Below are positions 1 through 10,572 of a DNA stretch of 64,000 nucleotides, one piece after another. Every line of letters starts with the position of its first letter. Position 1 is the stretch's first letter. This DNA is from Oegoconia quadripuncta (lineage: Eukaryota > Arthropoda > Insecta > Lepidoptera > Autostichidae), in the NCBI GenBank assembly GCA_949316235.1, contig OX438758.1, positions 4,063,731 to 4,127,730 of the forward strand. Direction: 5' to 3'. The position numbers and the translations under genes are program-made. A model generated the notes under the pieces. That model searched no databases. It was not told where the DNA came from and saw nothing but the letters and a program-made list of their open reading frames with translations.

Positions 1-59
1 GCCTGGTCTCCACTCGAGAACTTTAATACCCCACCGGCCATCAGTTCCACTCACTCACT

Positions 60-330
60 CATCACTGCCACTTCAACTTACATATGTACGAGTAAGATAT
101 TAGTTATTAGCTGCCCGCCCGCGGCTACGCCTGCGTGGAATAACTAGATCGCAGAAATTTGTTTGCCCCACGGGAACTGCTCACTTTATCGGGATAAAAG
201 TATCTTATGTTATAATCCAGAGTATGTTCCACCTATATATCAAATTTCATCCAAATCCGTTCACCCGTTTCACCGTGATTGAGCAACAAACAAACATCCA
301 ACTTTCGCATTTATAATATTAGTTAGATCA
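60..330 (+). repeat. Dispersed repeat, family D (copy 1)
   Basis: This stretch runs from a 'ctgcccgcccgcggctacgcctg' type opening, through a block about a host-size comparison 'ttcacccgtttcaccgtgattgagcaac', to 'tttcgcatttataatattagttaga'. The same order of blocks recurs near 24535-24718 on this strand and, inverted, near 15220-15390 and 15440-15545. It has no coding potential. I read it as a non-autonomous dispersed repeat; the family is not named here. Confidence 0.6.
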
Positions 331-714
331 GATTAGACAGTTTAAAGTATGCTATTAGGTACTAAGTATTATAAATAAATAAATAAATAAATTTCTTTAT
401 TTAGCTCTCCACTTAGTAAGTAGGTAGGTATTGCAATACATTTTGCAGTTATATAATTAAGAGGTACTGTACTAATGGAGACTGGTGCCTGGGATAGGCG
501 CGAGCCTGTGTTCCAGGTTCACCAGATCCCCAGCTGTAGTTCCCAGATGTCTAGTATCTATAGTTAATTACAGTATTGTAGAAATAGAGATTGCTTACAA
601 AGGAGATGGAATGTATTTTTTCATATAATAAAAGAAGATAGTGGAATCTTAACTAGTTACAAAATTCAGTAAGTATACTAGGGTACAAAAACAAGTAAGA
701 TTTATCTATCTTAT

Positions 715-752
715 GATGTGTGTGTGTGTGTGTGAGTGTGTGTGTGTGTGAT
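715..752. repeat. (TG)n microsatellite
   Basis: Dinucleotide TG run interrupted by a single GA step. The surrounding stretch of about 340-1240 holds no recognisable gene; the short open frames there are AT-rich and lack protein-like composition. Confidence 0.85.
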
Positions 753-1429
753 ATGTTGTACTGTCAGTAGTTTATATATATAGTATAGCTGTTTGTTTTC
801 CTAAATAAATGAGAAAAAAAAAAGTAAAAAAATACAAACGACCGAATTGAGAATCTCCTACTTTTTAAAATCCAACAAAAAATATGAAAGGCCAAGTTTT
901 GGACATCAGCAGGAAGCGTTTGCAGGATTTGGTAACTTGTGAAATCGGTATTTTTGGTAGAATGATAATCACTTGAACGGTAGTCCTCATTCCTCCAAGT
1001 CATCAACGCTCACGTGAACTGCAAGCAATAATTGCTATCGTCACACGTAATAGTATCCAAGCAAGTTACATAAACTCATTTGGGCATCGCAATGTGAAAT
1101 TGCCGACGCCTACCCAAGAGGTTGCTCCTTAGTCGAACATCGGTATGTTTGCATGATTTGTTTTCTAACGAATTTCAAGTTGAGCCACTCACCGACACTC
1201 AGACTCATTAATATCAATTGCCTGATCGTTGACCTCTATTATATCAGGCCATGTCTTCCCGCAGAGTAGATCAGATAATAAAGCCACAAACTGTCATAAG
1301 CGTGAATCATAAAAGGCGACTAAGGGACCGAGAGGCTAAACATACACCAGTGATGGACAGGAGTGTCATTGGCACCGGACGAACTCCTAAAAACCCTAAC
1401 TTTAAAACTATAAATTGATTTGAATTTAA

Positions 1430-1600
1430 CACCTCCGACTGCAGGTAAATCAAATAATGTAGTAAGATATTTTTTGTGAAAACAACAAACAAAATATTCT
1501 TTATTGCATAACAATAAGAAACATAACACAAAGATAAACAAAAAAAGGGGACAGTACAATTTGACGGCCTTATCACTAAAAGCGATCTCTTCGAAAGAAA
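1430..1600 (-). repeat. LINE 3'-end fragment, minus strand
   Basis: In reverse complement it reads as a 3' UTR ending with 'agagatcgcttttagtgata' and 'gttgcata...caataaagaatatttt', the same tail seen in plus orientation at 16171-16320 and again inverted at 16371-16850. This looks like a 5'-truncated non-LTR retrotransposon tail. No coding part is left. Confidence 0.55.
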
Positions 1601-1660
1601 ATTCGAAATATCTGTGATATTGAAACTGCGCGCTTAGTCTACTTCAGCTACTTTCACAGC

Positions 1661-2327
1661 TTGATGTCATATGGTATCTTGCTGTGGGGAAACGCTGCTG
1701 ATACAGATAGCATATTTGTCTTACAGAAACGAGCTATTCGTGCAATTTATAAATTAAGGTCAAGAGATACATTAAGACAAATATTTAAAGAAATTAATAT
1801 TTTAACATTTTCGTCACAATATATATATGAAAATCTTGTATATGTTAAGAGAAATATATATTCATTCGAGAAACATTGTGACCGACATAATGTCAATACA
1901 AGGAGCAAAAATCAATTAGCTGTACCTTTTAGTAGACTTAGTAAAGTTAGTAAGTCATTCAGAGGTCAATGTGTGCGCTTCTACAACAAGGTTCCCATGG
2001 ATATACGGAATCTTCCGCTTAATAAATTTAAACTTATTATAAAACAAAAATTATGTAAAAAGGGATATTACAAAATTTCAGACTATATTAATGAAAGTAA
2101 TCCATGGGATTAAACGGCTCCTCTACACGATATATAAAATTGTTGTAACCTTTCTTGATTGTACATGATTTATTGAAAAGAGACAAACCCTCTGAGTTTC
2201 TCGCTAGCTCTTCTCAGTAGTGGTCGCGTTCCGAGCTAGTGGTAGTTTAAAAAACAAATGACGTTCATAAGTGCATATTGTATTGCCTACATGAATAAAT
2301 GATTTTCATTTCATTTCATTTCATTTC
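1661..2327 (+). mobile_element. 5'-truncated non-LTR retrotransposon (jockey/CR1-like), RT C-terminus plus 3' UTR
   Basis: An open frame from 1661 to 2113 (150 residues) encodes the region after the reverse-transcriptase fingers of a jockey/CR1-like LINE: 'YGILLWGN' followed by 'LQKRAIRAIYKLRSRD', then the C-terminal 'RFYNKVPMDIRNLP' block and 'KGYYKI'. The frame is preceded by unrelated sequence, so the EN and most of the RT are missing. A 3' UTR of about 210 bases ends in an ATTTC pentamer tail at 2300-2327, a usual tail form for this LINE group. The TE is dead by truncation but the remaining reading frame is clean, which suggests a fairly young insertion. Confidence 0.85.
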
Positions 2328-2448
2328 TTCCCCGCAACCTTTGGGTTAGGAAGTATTAGGTACGCACAAACACCTATTTTTTTATTTTTACTAATCGGTA
2401 TAAATAAGATATTTGGCACATAACAGGACCTTATGTTCGGTTCGGCAG

Positions 2449-2780
2449 ATTTTTTTTATGCACAACCGGTTAGCGCTTGACATCAATCACACTTGATGTT
2501 AAGTGAAGAGGAGGCCGAAGGTGGAAGCGTACTGACCCGTAAACCCCATCTTATTTGGGGAACTGGAAATCTTATCTCTGACAACCGGAACACAACAATG
2601 CTATTTACATTGCTGCTTGGCGGCAGATTTAGATAAGATGGTGGTAGCTAGCTAGGCGAACATTTAAAATGCCCTACCACAAACCAAACCGAGTACTAAA
2701 CATGTACCCCGATGGGGATCGAACCGCGACCTCCAATTCGTAAATCCTATGTTGTTTACATTGAGCCACGGAGGCGGTTG
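2449..2780 (-). repeat. SINE family B, near full length
   Basis: In reverse complement it begins with a tRNA-like head: A-box-like 'gtggctcaatgt' and B-box-like 'ggttcgatcc'. A conserved body ('ccaccatcttatct', 'gccgccaagcagcaatg', 'cttccaccttcgg') follows, and it ends in a T/A-rich 'gcataaaaaaa' tail. Other copies in the window are at 3267-3605, 3762-4073, 17380-17611 and 44295-44492. Confidence 0.8.
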
Positions 2781-3161
2781 ATGCCTAAACTAACGATGCT
2801 TGTTTGTAGCATAAGAGAAGCGTTTTTGTAGTTCTCCCATTTCATTTTCTATAAATTTTTTTAGTGGTCGGGTTATAGTTTACTCCATAATAAATTGTTC
2901 TTATTCTTACTATTCTTAGACTGCTAATGGCTAACTTTTGCGCAGTTTTCCCATTTAAGCCACAGACGTAAGTGGGAATAAATCTTATCATCGTTCGACC
3001 ACAATATGTTAGTACTTCATCCTGCTATTTATGAGAGTAGGATACACTGGAAGGTGATTAGCAAGACATAAGTAAGATATAAGGGTTCAAGTAAGCTCGC
3101 TTCCACCTTCAGACTCATCTTCACTTTATCAGCTGCGTTCAAGTATTAACCCGTAGTGCAT

Positions 3162-3770
3162 AACGACGACCTGTTTGGTGTAGTGGTTAGCGACTCTGGC
3201 CACTATAGCAAAAGGTTGCGGGTTCGAATCCCGCTAGGGGCATATATTTGTGTGATGAATACGGACAATTCCGTGGCTCAATGTAAACAACATTGGGTTT
3301 ACGATTCGGAGGATGCGGGTTCGATCCCCACATACATGGGGGTACATGTTGAAGTACTCGGTTTGGTTGGTCGTAGGACAATTTAAATGTCCGCCTGACT
3401 AGCTACCACCATCTTATCTAAATCTGCCGCCAAGCAGCAATGTCAATAGCATTGTTGTGTTCCGGTTGTCAGAGATAAGATAGCCAGTCCCCCAAATGTG
3501 TTGGGGTTTCCGGGTCAGTACGCTTCCACCTTCGACGTCATCTTCACTTAACATCAGGTGTGATTGAGGTCAAGTAACAAACCCGTTGTGCATACAAAAA
3601 AAAACGTGTACCCGAGTTATGGATGTTTTCATTTTATAATAAGTAATTATTTACAAAAAAAAATGTATTTATGTAGTATAACAACCAGCTGGTATCCACA
3701 ACACAAGTCTATAGTTGCTTACTGTCGAACTAGATGGCGCTATATGTATGTGTAAGGATATTTTTTTTAT
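3162..3770 (+). repeat. SINE family A, split by a family B SINE
   Basis: The first part (3162-3266) has the tRNA-like A box 'tggtgtagtgg' and B box 'ggttcgaatcc' and stops at 'gatgaatacggac'. The body resumes at about 3606 with 'gtgtacccgagttatgg' and continues to 'gtgtaaggatatt' near 3770. The uninterrupted copy at 7812-8078 shows these two parts are normally contiguous. The 339 bases between are a family B SINE, so B was active after A. Confidence 0.85.
3267..3605 (+). repeat. SINE family B inserted in a family A SINE
   Basis: Plus-strand copy. It begins at 'ccgtggctcaatgtaaac', has the B-box-like 'gggttcgatcccc' and the conserved body, and ends 'gttgtgcataca' plus an A run at 3596-3604. 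It separates the two halves of a family A SINE. Confidence 0.85.
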
Positions 3771-4073
3771 ATAAAACAACCCTTTCTTATGAACAACGTG
3801 TTAGCACTTGACCTCAATCACACCTGATCACCTGATGTTAAGTGAAGATGAAGCCGAAGGTGGAAACGTACAACCCGGAAACTGTAAACACAACAATGCT
3901 GTTAACATTGCTACTTGGCGGCAGATTTACATAAGATGGTGGTAGCTAGCCAGGTGGACCTTTAAAATTCCCTACCACCAACCAAACCGAGTGGTAAACA
4001 ACTCCGCTGGGTTCGAACCCGCGACTTCCGATTCTAAACCCTATGTTGCTTACATTGAGCCACGGAGGCAGTT
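3762..4073 (-). repeat. SINE family B
   Basis: Inverted copy with the tRNA-like head at the high-coordinate end ('attgagccacggaggc') and a T-rich tail at the low end. It contains a small local duplication 'cacctgatcacctgatg'. It lies directly after the nested pair at 3162-3770, making a local SINE cluster. Confidence 0.75.
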
Positions 4074-4109
4074 AAAACCCTTTACTATTTTGAAGTACGT
4101 CAGTCTCAA

Positions 4110-4352
4110 ATAAGGAAAACATTCAAGAAAATTGGATTTGTACAATTTGCATGGGATACCGTTGAAATAGAGGCAAATATTGTCTGACATTGCAAACCGA
4201 ACGAGACGTGTGTCGATTTGTGATTGACAGGCACTACACTACCTCTATCACTTTCATTCCTTTTGGGAATAAAAATATCTCTCGTGGGAAGAAGTTTTTC
4301 AAGCGAACGGAGCTCGAAGAGATCCTCAAGATGTTTTCCTTTACCGAAAAAT
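4110..4352 (+). other. Unassigned protein-like open segments
   Basis: Two adjacent plus-strand open segments in different frames. The first covers about 4110-4170 (reads IRKTFKKIGFVQFAWDTVEI). The second, about 4170-4350, includes VCRFVIDRHYTTSITFIPFG and ends EEILKMFSFTEK then stop. Residue composition is protein-like rather than low complexity. They could be a frameshifted fragment of a gene or TE. I do not recognise the family and assign no function. Confidence 0.25.
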
Positions 4353-4585
4353 AGTCGTGTGTAACCCTTCACTGAACCGGCTCAGTATTCCGAAACTATG
4401 TTCTGTTCTTCAAACTGTTCCCTGCATCGTGCGAGACGTAAAACTTATGAATTAATGCAAACCTCCTCCTTGGCTCAATGTGAACAACGATTTAGTGTCG
4501 CAACTGAAAACTAAAAACATGATTTGTGTGATAATTATTGATAAGAGTGTTACCTGATCCCAAGACTGCCGAAGTGCTAGTGCAC

Positions 4586-5140
4586 ACCAGGTTTTTTTTA
4601 TGAATGACCGGATTCGCGTTTAACCACAATCTCACCTGATGGAAAGTGACGATGTGGTCGAAGATGAAGCACGCGATCCCAGTAAATGCCTATTCACTCT
4701 GCTCTTGAGGATCCCAAGATTGTAGGATTCAGGAAAGACTGACGCCGGAAGGGAGTTCCATGCCTTGGCTGTTCGGATGATGAATGGAGAATCGAACTTC
4801 TTAGTGCGAATGTTCGGTATATTAACTATATACGGGCAGAATCCCTCCCCACGCCTAGTGGTCCGAAGATGGAATGGTGACGGTGGAATAAGATTATGTA
4901 ATTCCAACGCACACTCCCCGAAATGCATCCTGTAAAAACTGGGAGACAGGCAACTTTGCGACGGTGTTCAAGGCTGTGCAATTTAGCAGTCATCGAATTA
5001 TCACCTATCGATCTGCGGCTATCGAGTGCAGCTAGTTGGTACTTGGCTGAAGCATCGCAATACATGACCCACACACCTACACCCATGCGTGCACACACAC
5101 TCTGCACAACATTATAATACGCGATCCTTTTTTTATTCAA
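4586..5140 (-). mobile_element. 5'-truncated LINE, RT C-terminal tail (jockey/CR1-like)
   Basis: The minus strand encodes the carboxy end of a non-LTR reverse transcriptase in two overlapping frames. One frame (5140 down to about 4926) carries 'KLHSLEHRRKVACL'; the other (4928 to 4632) carries 'FHLRTTRRGEGF' and 'IIRTAKAWNSLPASVFP' with the ending 'LKSRVNRHL'. The switch between frames near 4926 marks a frameshift. The 3' UTR ends in a short poly-T (poly-A on the minus strand) at 4590-4597. A second, shorter copy lies at 28112-28360. Confidence 0.8.
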
Positions 5141-5574
5141 CTGTTGACCCTGGCTTAATAGCCCTGGGAAAATACGGTTTGACTTCGGAAAAAAGAATAA
5201 CCGCGATTTTCTTGAAACATTTAATAAATTGTTGTAAATATAGTAACAATTGCTAAAAATTAAGCATTTGTAAGAAAGTAACTAAATAAGGTAAAGTTGA
5301 AAAATGTGTTTATTTAAAAATAAACATGTTCAATTGATGTGTATTACTTTGAATTCAAAACATTTACGGAAATTATCGTTATAAAATATTAGTTCTCATT
5401 TTTATTTCTTAAGCAATGCAGCTCGACGACATTTTCAGCTAAAACACATGTATGCTCAACTATTACATGCTTAGTTTTTTATCCATCAATAAGTTAACTG
5501 TGTTTAACAAAAGTCTACCTAATTAAAGTATCAGTTAGTATTTATTGTTATTAAGATACAAATTAAAAATAGTG

Positions 5575-5626
5575 TTTTCTAAAAAAATCAAGACTAAGAG
5601 CGCTTAGTTTTGATTTTTTTAGAAAA
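5575..5626. repeat. AT-rich hairpin
   Basis: Arms of 24 bases (5575-5598 and 5603-5626) pair with one mismatch around a 4-base loop 'agcg'. The rest of 5140-5860 is AT-rich DNA in which I see no gene. Confidence 0.7.
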
Positions 5627-5869
5627 CCCAATTTTTTATTTGTTAAAATTAAAATTAAAATAAAATAAAAGGATAAATATTAAAAAAAACGAGCGCGTTT
5701 TTTTAGGCTTAATTATTCCAAATTACATATCTAATTAGCAATATAGCAATTATATAAATCGGTTCTGAATTATGTCTAGCTAAGCTAATTTTTTACAGTA
5801 TTTTCCCTGGTCTACAAAAAAGCTACTTTAGCTTAGAAGATAGACATAAGCCTCTGACTATGTTACAAC

Positions 5870-6262
5870 TCAAACTCAAAAAAAGTTTTATTTCGTAAAT
5901 TATAAAAATAACATTGTAATTATCGCTCATTCAGCAGACTCCCCAGAGAAGAACGAGCAATAAACTCAGAGGTTGCTCTTTTTAAATAAATACTTTTACA
6001 ATTTATGATTCGACACAGAAAAAAGAAAATAATAGACTGAATGTCGCCGAGCGGTTCATGTCCATGCATTCTAATTATCTAGATATAGAAATTTTATAAT
6101 AGCCTTTGGCATATAATTTCCGTTTAATGATGGTTAATTCATATAAAGGCATATTTTGAATGTCTGCCGGAACCTTATTATAAAAGCGTATACATTGTCT
6201 CTGTTATGAACAGCAAGTTTATTTTTATGTCTTGTATAAACATTATGTATTTCAATAATTTT
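5870..6262 (-). mobile_element. LINE 3'-end relic, minus strand
   Basis: In reverse complement this reads through the degenerate C-terminus of a jockey/CR1-like RT ('TRHKNKLAVHNRDNVY', then in another frame 'KGYYKIS'). It continues into the shared 3' UTR 'agagcaacctctgagttt...ctcgttcttctc' and a T-rich tail. It belongs to the same lineage as the better-preserved fragment at 1661-2327. Frameshifts make it a relic. Confidence 0.65.
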
Positions 6263-6267
6263 CCTGA

Positions 6268-6760
6268 TTAAACGACGTAATCCGCCGGGCCTTTACCATG
6301 GTTGGGTCCCCCGCAGTCCTGGAACCTAATGGACTGGCGAGGGATGACGGCAAAAGGCCGGACGGTATGACGCTCGTGCCTTGGAAATTGGGACGGTCTT
6401 TGGTATGGGATGCAACCGGCGTCGATACCCTTGCTCCTTCCCATCTTCCAAGTACAAGCGGTACAGCTGGTTCCGCTGCCGCCTCAGCAGAAAGCGTTAA
6501 ACGGCGCAAATATGCTGGTCTCAGTGGAGATCACCTATTTGCGCCGTTTGGTGTAGAAACGCTTGGGCCGTGTGGACCGGGTGCTCACACTCTTTTTAGG
6601 GAGTTATCTCAGCGTCTCGTTGATGCATCCCACGATCGGAAGGCTGGCCAATACTTTGGTCAAATAATCAGCCTTGCTATACAGCGAGACAACGCGGCCA
6701 GCCTTCTGTGTACCATTCCACCAACCAGAGACTTGGGGCTAGTATTTTGTTTTTTTTTTA
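6268..6760 (+). pseudogene. Retroelement-associated ORF fragment (RDDGKRPDG...LVWDAT type)
   Basis: A plus-strand frame encodes a compact conserved-looking block. It includes 'RDDGKRPDGMTLVPWKLG', 'LVWDATGVDTLAPSHL', 'FGVETLGPCGPGAH' and 'ISLAIQRDNAASLL', ending near 6745. GC content is far higher than in the flanks, so it is imported sequence. Proteins with this block recur in invertebrate genome annotations, usually next to reverse-transcriptase-like genes; this is from memory and unverified here. The DxxPD-like spacing (RPDG then WDAT) hints at a nuclease-like fold but a catalytic Lys is not evident. The start is undefined and only this part is present. Confidence 0.45.
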
Positions 6761-6869
6761 ATAATAAATTCTATAATTATTGTTTATAAATATTGTACAA
6801 ATGTTACTAAACAAATTCATAATATTTCCTACGTGCATTAAGTTTTCTTAAATATATTGCGAAGCAAAT

Positions 6870-7180
6870 GTTAATATATTCATCAAAGTAGAGACGAAAT
6901 ATTAAATTAGATGATAAACATTCATGCACATAACCCCAGCCCGTTCGCATAACCAGGCTATTTCACAATTAATAATGAAATATTATAACATAAAATAATA
7001 ATTAATAATTTTGTAATATAAAAACCTTTTTTTTTAAGAGCAACCTCGTGAGTTTGCTGCTTGTTCTTCTCAGGGGAAAATTGCCTTTTGAACAAGCAGT
7101 AGCTTTAAAAATGTAAAATCTGACTATTTTAAGTGTACCCTGTCTACCTACAAAATAAAGCATTTTTGATTTGATTTTAA
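6870..7180 (+). repeat. LINE 3' UTR fragment
   Basis: Contains 'gcataaccaggcta', 'aagagcaacctcgtgagttt...cttgttcttctcagg', 'ttgccttttgaacaagcagta' and an end at 'aaagcatttttgattt'. The inverted copy at 16456-16790 has the same order of blocks. The stretch 7181-7619 that follows shows no gene. Confidence 0.65.
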
Positions 7181-7619
7181 ATAACTCGTCCAACCACGTC
7201 CATTCCATAAACCCTTGTCCCGACCAAAAAATAGTGTTAATCATGGAACATTGCAACCATACGCATACAAATACATTTGTAGGTAGGTGCATGTGATATC
7301 AACGGAAGAGGAAGGCATAAACCGCGCCAGAACGCTGATAACCGCTTAATGCGACAAAATGATTGCTAGATGGGTTTTACCAGCGCAAATGTTACAAGCT
7401 TCAAAGCGGTCTAGGGTTTGATCCATAACAATTCAATTCAGTTCTTGGCAATACAGTCAGAAATAGATTAACATATAAAACAATTACATTTTCTCAGGAA
7501 ATCTTGAACGTTTTTGGATATTTTTTCTATTGAGTTACAGCAATTATTGTTTAGTTTACGATATATGACACTGAATAAATACTTTTTGTTTCTTTCTTTC
7601 AATTACTGAGTTCAATTTT

Positions 7620-7783
7620 ACGACTGATTGGTGTAGTGGATAGTAACCCTGTCAGCGAAACCAATTTATTCCCGAGTCATGGATGTTTATATAAATATTT
7701 ATGTATGTTTAACCGTTATCTAGTATCTATAGTACAAGCTTTGCTTAGTTTGGGACTAGATGATTGGTGTAAGTGTCCGAAAT
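7620..7783 (+). repeat. SINE family A, internally deleted
   Basis: Begins 'cgactgattggtgtagtgg' (A-box-like) and runs to 'gtcagcgaaaccaa', then jumps directly to 'tttattcccgagtcatgg'. This skips the B-box segment present at 15555-15765. Lacking a B box, it could not be transcribed by RNA polymerase III. It lies about 30 bases before another family A copy. Confidence 0.75.
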
Positions 7784-7811
7784 AAAAATAAAAGATATAT
7801 TATAATATTTG

Positions 7812-8078
7812 ACGACCTGTTTGGTGTAGTGGTTAGCAACTCTGACCACTATACCAAAAGGTTGCGGGTTCGAATCCCGCTAGGGGCATATGTTTGTGTG
7901 ATGAACACGGACATGTGTACCCGAGTTATGGATGTTTTCATTTATAATAAGTATTTATTTACAAAAAAAATATGTATTTATGTAGTATATCAACCATCTG
8001 GTACCCACAACACAAGCCTATAGTTACTTACTGTGGGACTAGATGACGCTGTGTGTATGTGTAAGGATATTTATTATT
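7812..8078 (+). repeat. SINE family A, near full length
   Basis: Uninterrupted reference copy for the family in this window. Head: A box 'tggtgtagtgg' and B box 'ggttcgaatcc', with 'gcgggttcgaatcccgc' able to form the T-arm-like stem. Body: 'tgtttgtgtgatgaacacgg', 'acccgagttatggatg', 'ctggtacccacaacaca', 'gactagatgacgctgtg'. It ends in a TTTATT-rich tail. Confidence 0.85.
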
Positions 8079-8079
8079 T

Positions 8080-8845
8080 ATTTGTCGCAGATAGCGATAA
8101 ATTAGCGATAGAATTCATTATTCAAACGGTCAACTGACTATCATAATACGCGGTTTGCTGTGGGAACTAAACTTGGTGGCGCTGGTATAGCCGGAAACGG
8201 CGCCGTGACGACGTTAACAGTTATATCAGGTCTTCACATCGAAAATGGGACACACTTTGCTGCCAGCCATAAAAGGAGTCGGACCACCACTGGACACGTC
8301 AGCGACCCTGAGTGGCTCTGATTGCTGGCTATCACCGGCGCTTGAGGAATCCGGTGAGTGGTTACTGAACAAGACTTTGATTATGGAATTTGAGCAAGGA
8401 GGAACTATAGACAATGTACGGCTGAGTTCCACAGAGTGCACGCGGGGGACAAGTTGTATGGCACGAGGGGCGTGCATATGTTTTCACTTTGAAAGCATCT
8501 CAGGTTTCATGATCATAATCGAATGTGAATACGTTGTCGATTTCCTATAATAGCTTGCAATAGTATCGCCTTTGCCCGAGCCACCCTTTATCACGCGACT
8601 GGCACCGTCCCGGTCGCTAGCAACGCCCACCCGAACCCATCATTCTCCGACATATTTATTTATTATACCAAAAGTAATATCGAAAAAAAATCATAATTGC
8701 CCGGGATAACACTTAGTTTTTGTGGTGTAACTTACTATAATATTAAAGTTCCTGATTTTTAATAGAAGGATACAGTACCCATCAGTAATAGAATAAAAAT
8801 GTTTTCTAACTATTCTGTAGCTTTCTTTAGGTATAGTTATAGTAT
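8080..8845. other. No recognisable gene
   Basis: A plus-strand frame from 8245 to 8550 is open for 101 codons and moderately GC-rich, but its translation (starting MGHTLLPAIKG) matches no family I know and lacks domain hallmarks. I see no splice-site arrangement that would extend it. Confidence 0.4.
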
Positions 8846-9470
8846 AGTTCATCATCATCAGCCCGTAAACATCCCACTGCAGGGATATAGATCTCACTGC
8901 GTCCCTTGGCGCCGTCCGTGGTGTATTCTATACTCATTAGGGACTGAGCCTCACTCAGTTCCCTTTTACCCATTTAATTTTAACCTCAGGTTTTCTCCTT
9001 TTCTCTGGCTACACTCCCATTTGTAAAGGGGAAGGAGGAAATAATTTTATTTTTCCTTCTTTAAACCCCTTTTTCTTCTTCTTAAATAAATTTGGGGCCC
9101 AAGGTAGCGTAAAGTCTTTTCTCGGGACACGCTTACTTTCAGTAGGCGACGTTCAGTTGTACCGCTGTTGATCCTGGCTACAGGAGTTGCAGTGGGAGGG
9201 TGTGGAGGTGGGTCATAATGCAGGGATATAGGCCTTCCCTCGTATATATGAGGGAGTATGGGCCATAGTCCACTACGCTGGCCCAATGCGGGTTGGAGAC
9301 TTCACATGACTTTGATTTTATTTCTCAGGCATGCAGGTTTCCTCACGATGTTTTCCTTCTCAGTTTTTAAATTTAATTTAATTACTTATGTGCATTTATC
9401 CGACTGCTCTTAAACGGTGAAGGAAAACATCGTGAGGAAACCTGCATGCCTGAGAAATAGTATAGGTATT
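8846..9470 (-). repeat. SINE/RTE-like repeat family C (inverted, rearranged)
   Basis: The start 'catcatcatcagcccgtaaa' and blocks such as 'gggatataggccttccctcg' are the reverse complement of the 3' half of the plus-strand repeat at 44937-45215. The block 'tttctcaggcatgcaggttt' occurs once inverted (9320-9359) and once direct (9419-9458), so two copies meet head to head. No coding sequence. Confidence 0.6.
9320..9458. repeat. 40-bp perfect inverted repeat
   Basis: Bases 9320-9359 are the exact reverse complement of 9419-9458, separated by 59 bases. Both arms are the 'aaaacatcgtgaggaaacct' block of repeat family C, so the structure probably comes from two oppositely oriented repeat copies. The stretch 9461-10570 that follows is AT-rich, with no gene I can support. 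Confidence 0.9.
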
Positions 9471-10572
9471 CAGTTATAAATCTAACAATATTAAATTAAA
9501 GTTACCACTGTGAACGTTGTACAAGATATCTCCTGAAACAATTTTCTAAAAAATTAATCAATGGCTACTTTATGTTTTCGAAAAATAGTTTATTGAGTCG
9601 TGATATTTGCCCTCGGTGAAATTTCTCATAAATATAAAGAAGCTATTTATCGATTTTTTCGAAAATAATTACAGGAGTTCTGATTATATTTTCCGACGCA
9701 ATGAAATTCACAGTAGTAATTTTAATCTAATAGTCTTTGTTTTTTTACTAAATACCTATACTATATCGAAAGCAAACTACCGATTGGTTACAAAATATTT
9801 TTACAGGTACCTACTGACAGGTACATACTCCATTCCACGTACAATAAATCACAGCCTATGAGAATTTTGGAAGTTAAAAGTGTGTCCTTACTGGACTATT
9901 TCTCAGGAAATCGTGTATGTATACATGCATGTTAGTGATAAGGTCGCCAATTGTACGTTATGTTATATTTCTGTAACTTTATTTTCTTTTCTGTTGTGCA
10001 AAATTAGGCACAAATGCAACAATACAATCGTCTCCAACACTCCCAGAAACAAACACGTACACTACCACAAATACAAAGTTCCACACATAAATAAGCGATT
10101 TTTAGGCAAAGTTATATGGATGTATATAGCATATACATATATTAGGTCCTATATTAGGTACCTATGAAAATGGCGTTTTATATGAAGAATTTCAATAAGA
10201 CTGTTTCCATACAAACATTTTTGTTTTTTTTTTGGGAACGGCAAATCCAAATTTAGCCAAACTTTGTGTGTATTATCGGATAACATTAAGTTAAGTATAG
10301 GCAGCGTTAATTTTTAAAAGTAACCGCTTTATAAAAGTTTCTGCGAATCTAAGAAATGATTATGGGAAGCACATAAAAAGAGCTCTGTTCAAATTTTTTT
10401 TATTATGTGATTTAGCCCAGAAATTAACAAATATTTCATGTGAAACCTTGAAATAATATTCCATTTTCCAAATAAAAAACAAATTTGGATATAGCTTTGA
10501 AAATCGCAGGAATTGGTACATATGATTAACGAAGAAAAAAAACTCCAATTTCATAGGTAAAGACCCAATATA

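Noticed and set aside
3173..3235. tRNA gene in the plus strand
   Set aside because: A and B boxes are present but the sequence cannot fold a full cloverleaf, and it continues into the conserved body shared by many copies. It is a SINE head. The same applies to 7823, 15565, 24440 and 45990.
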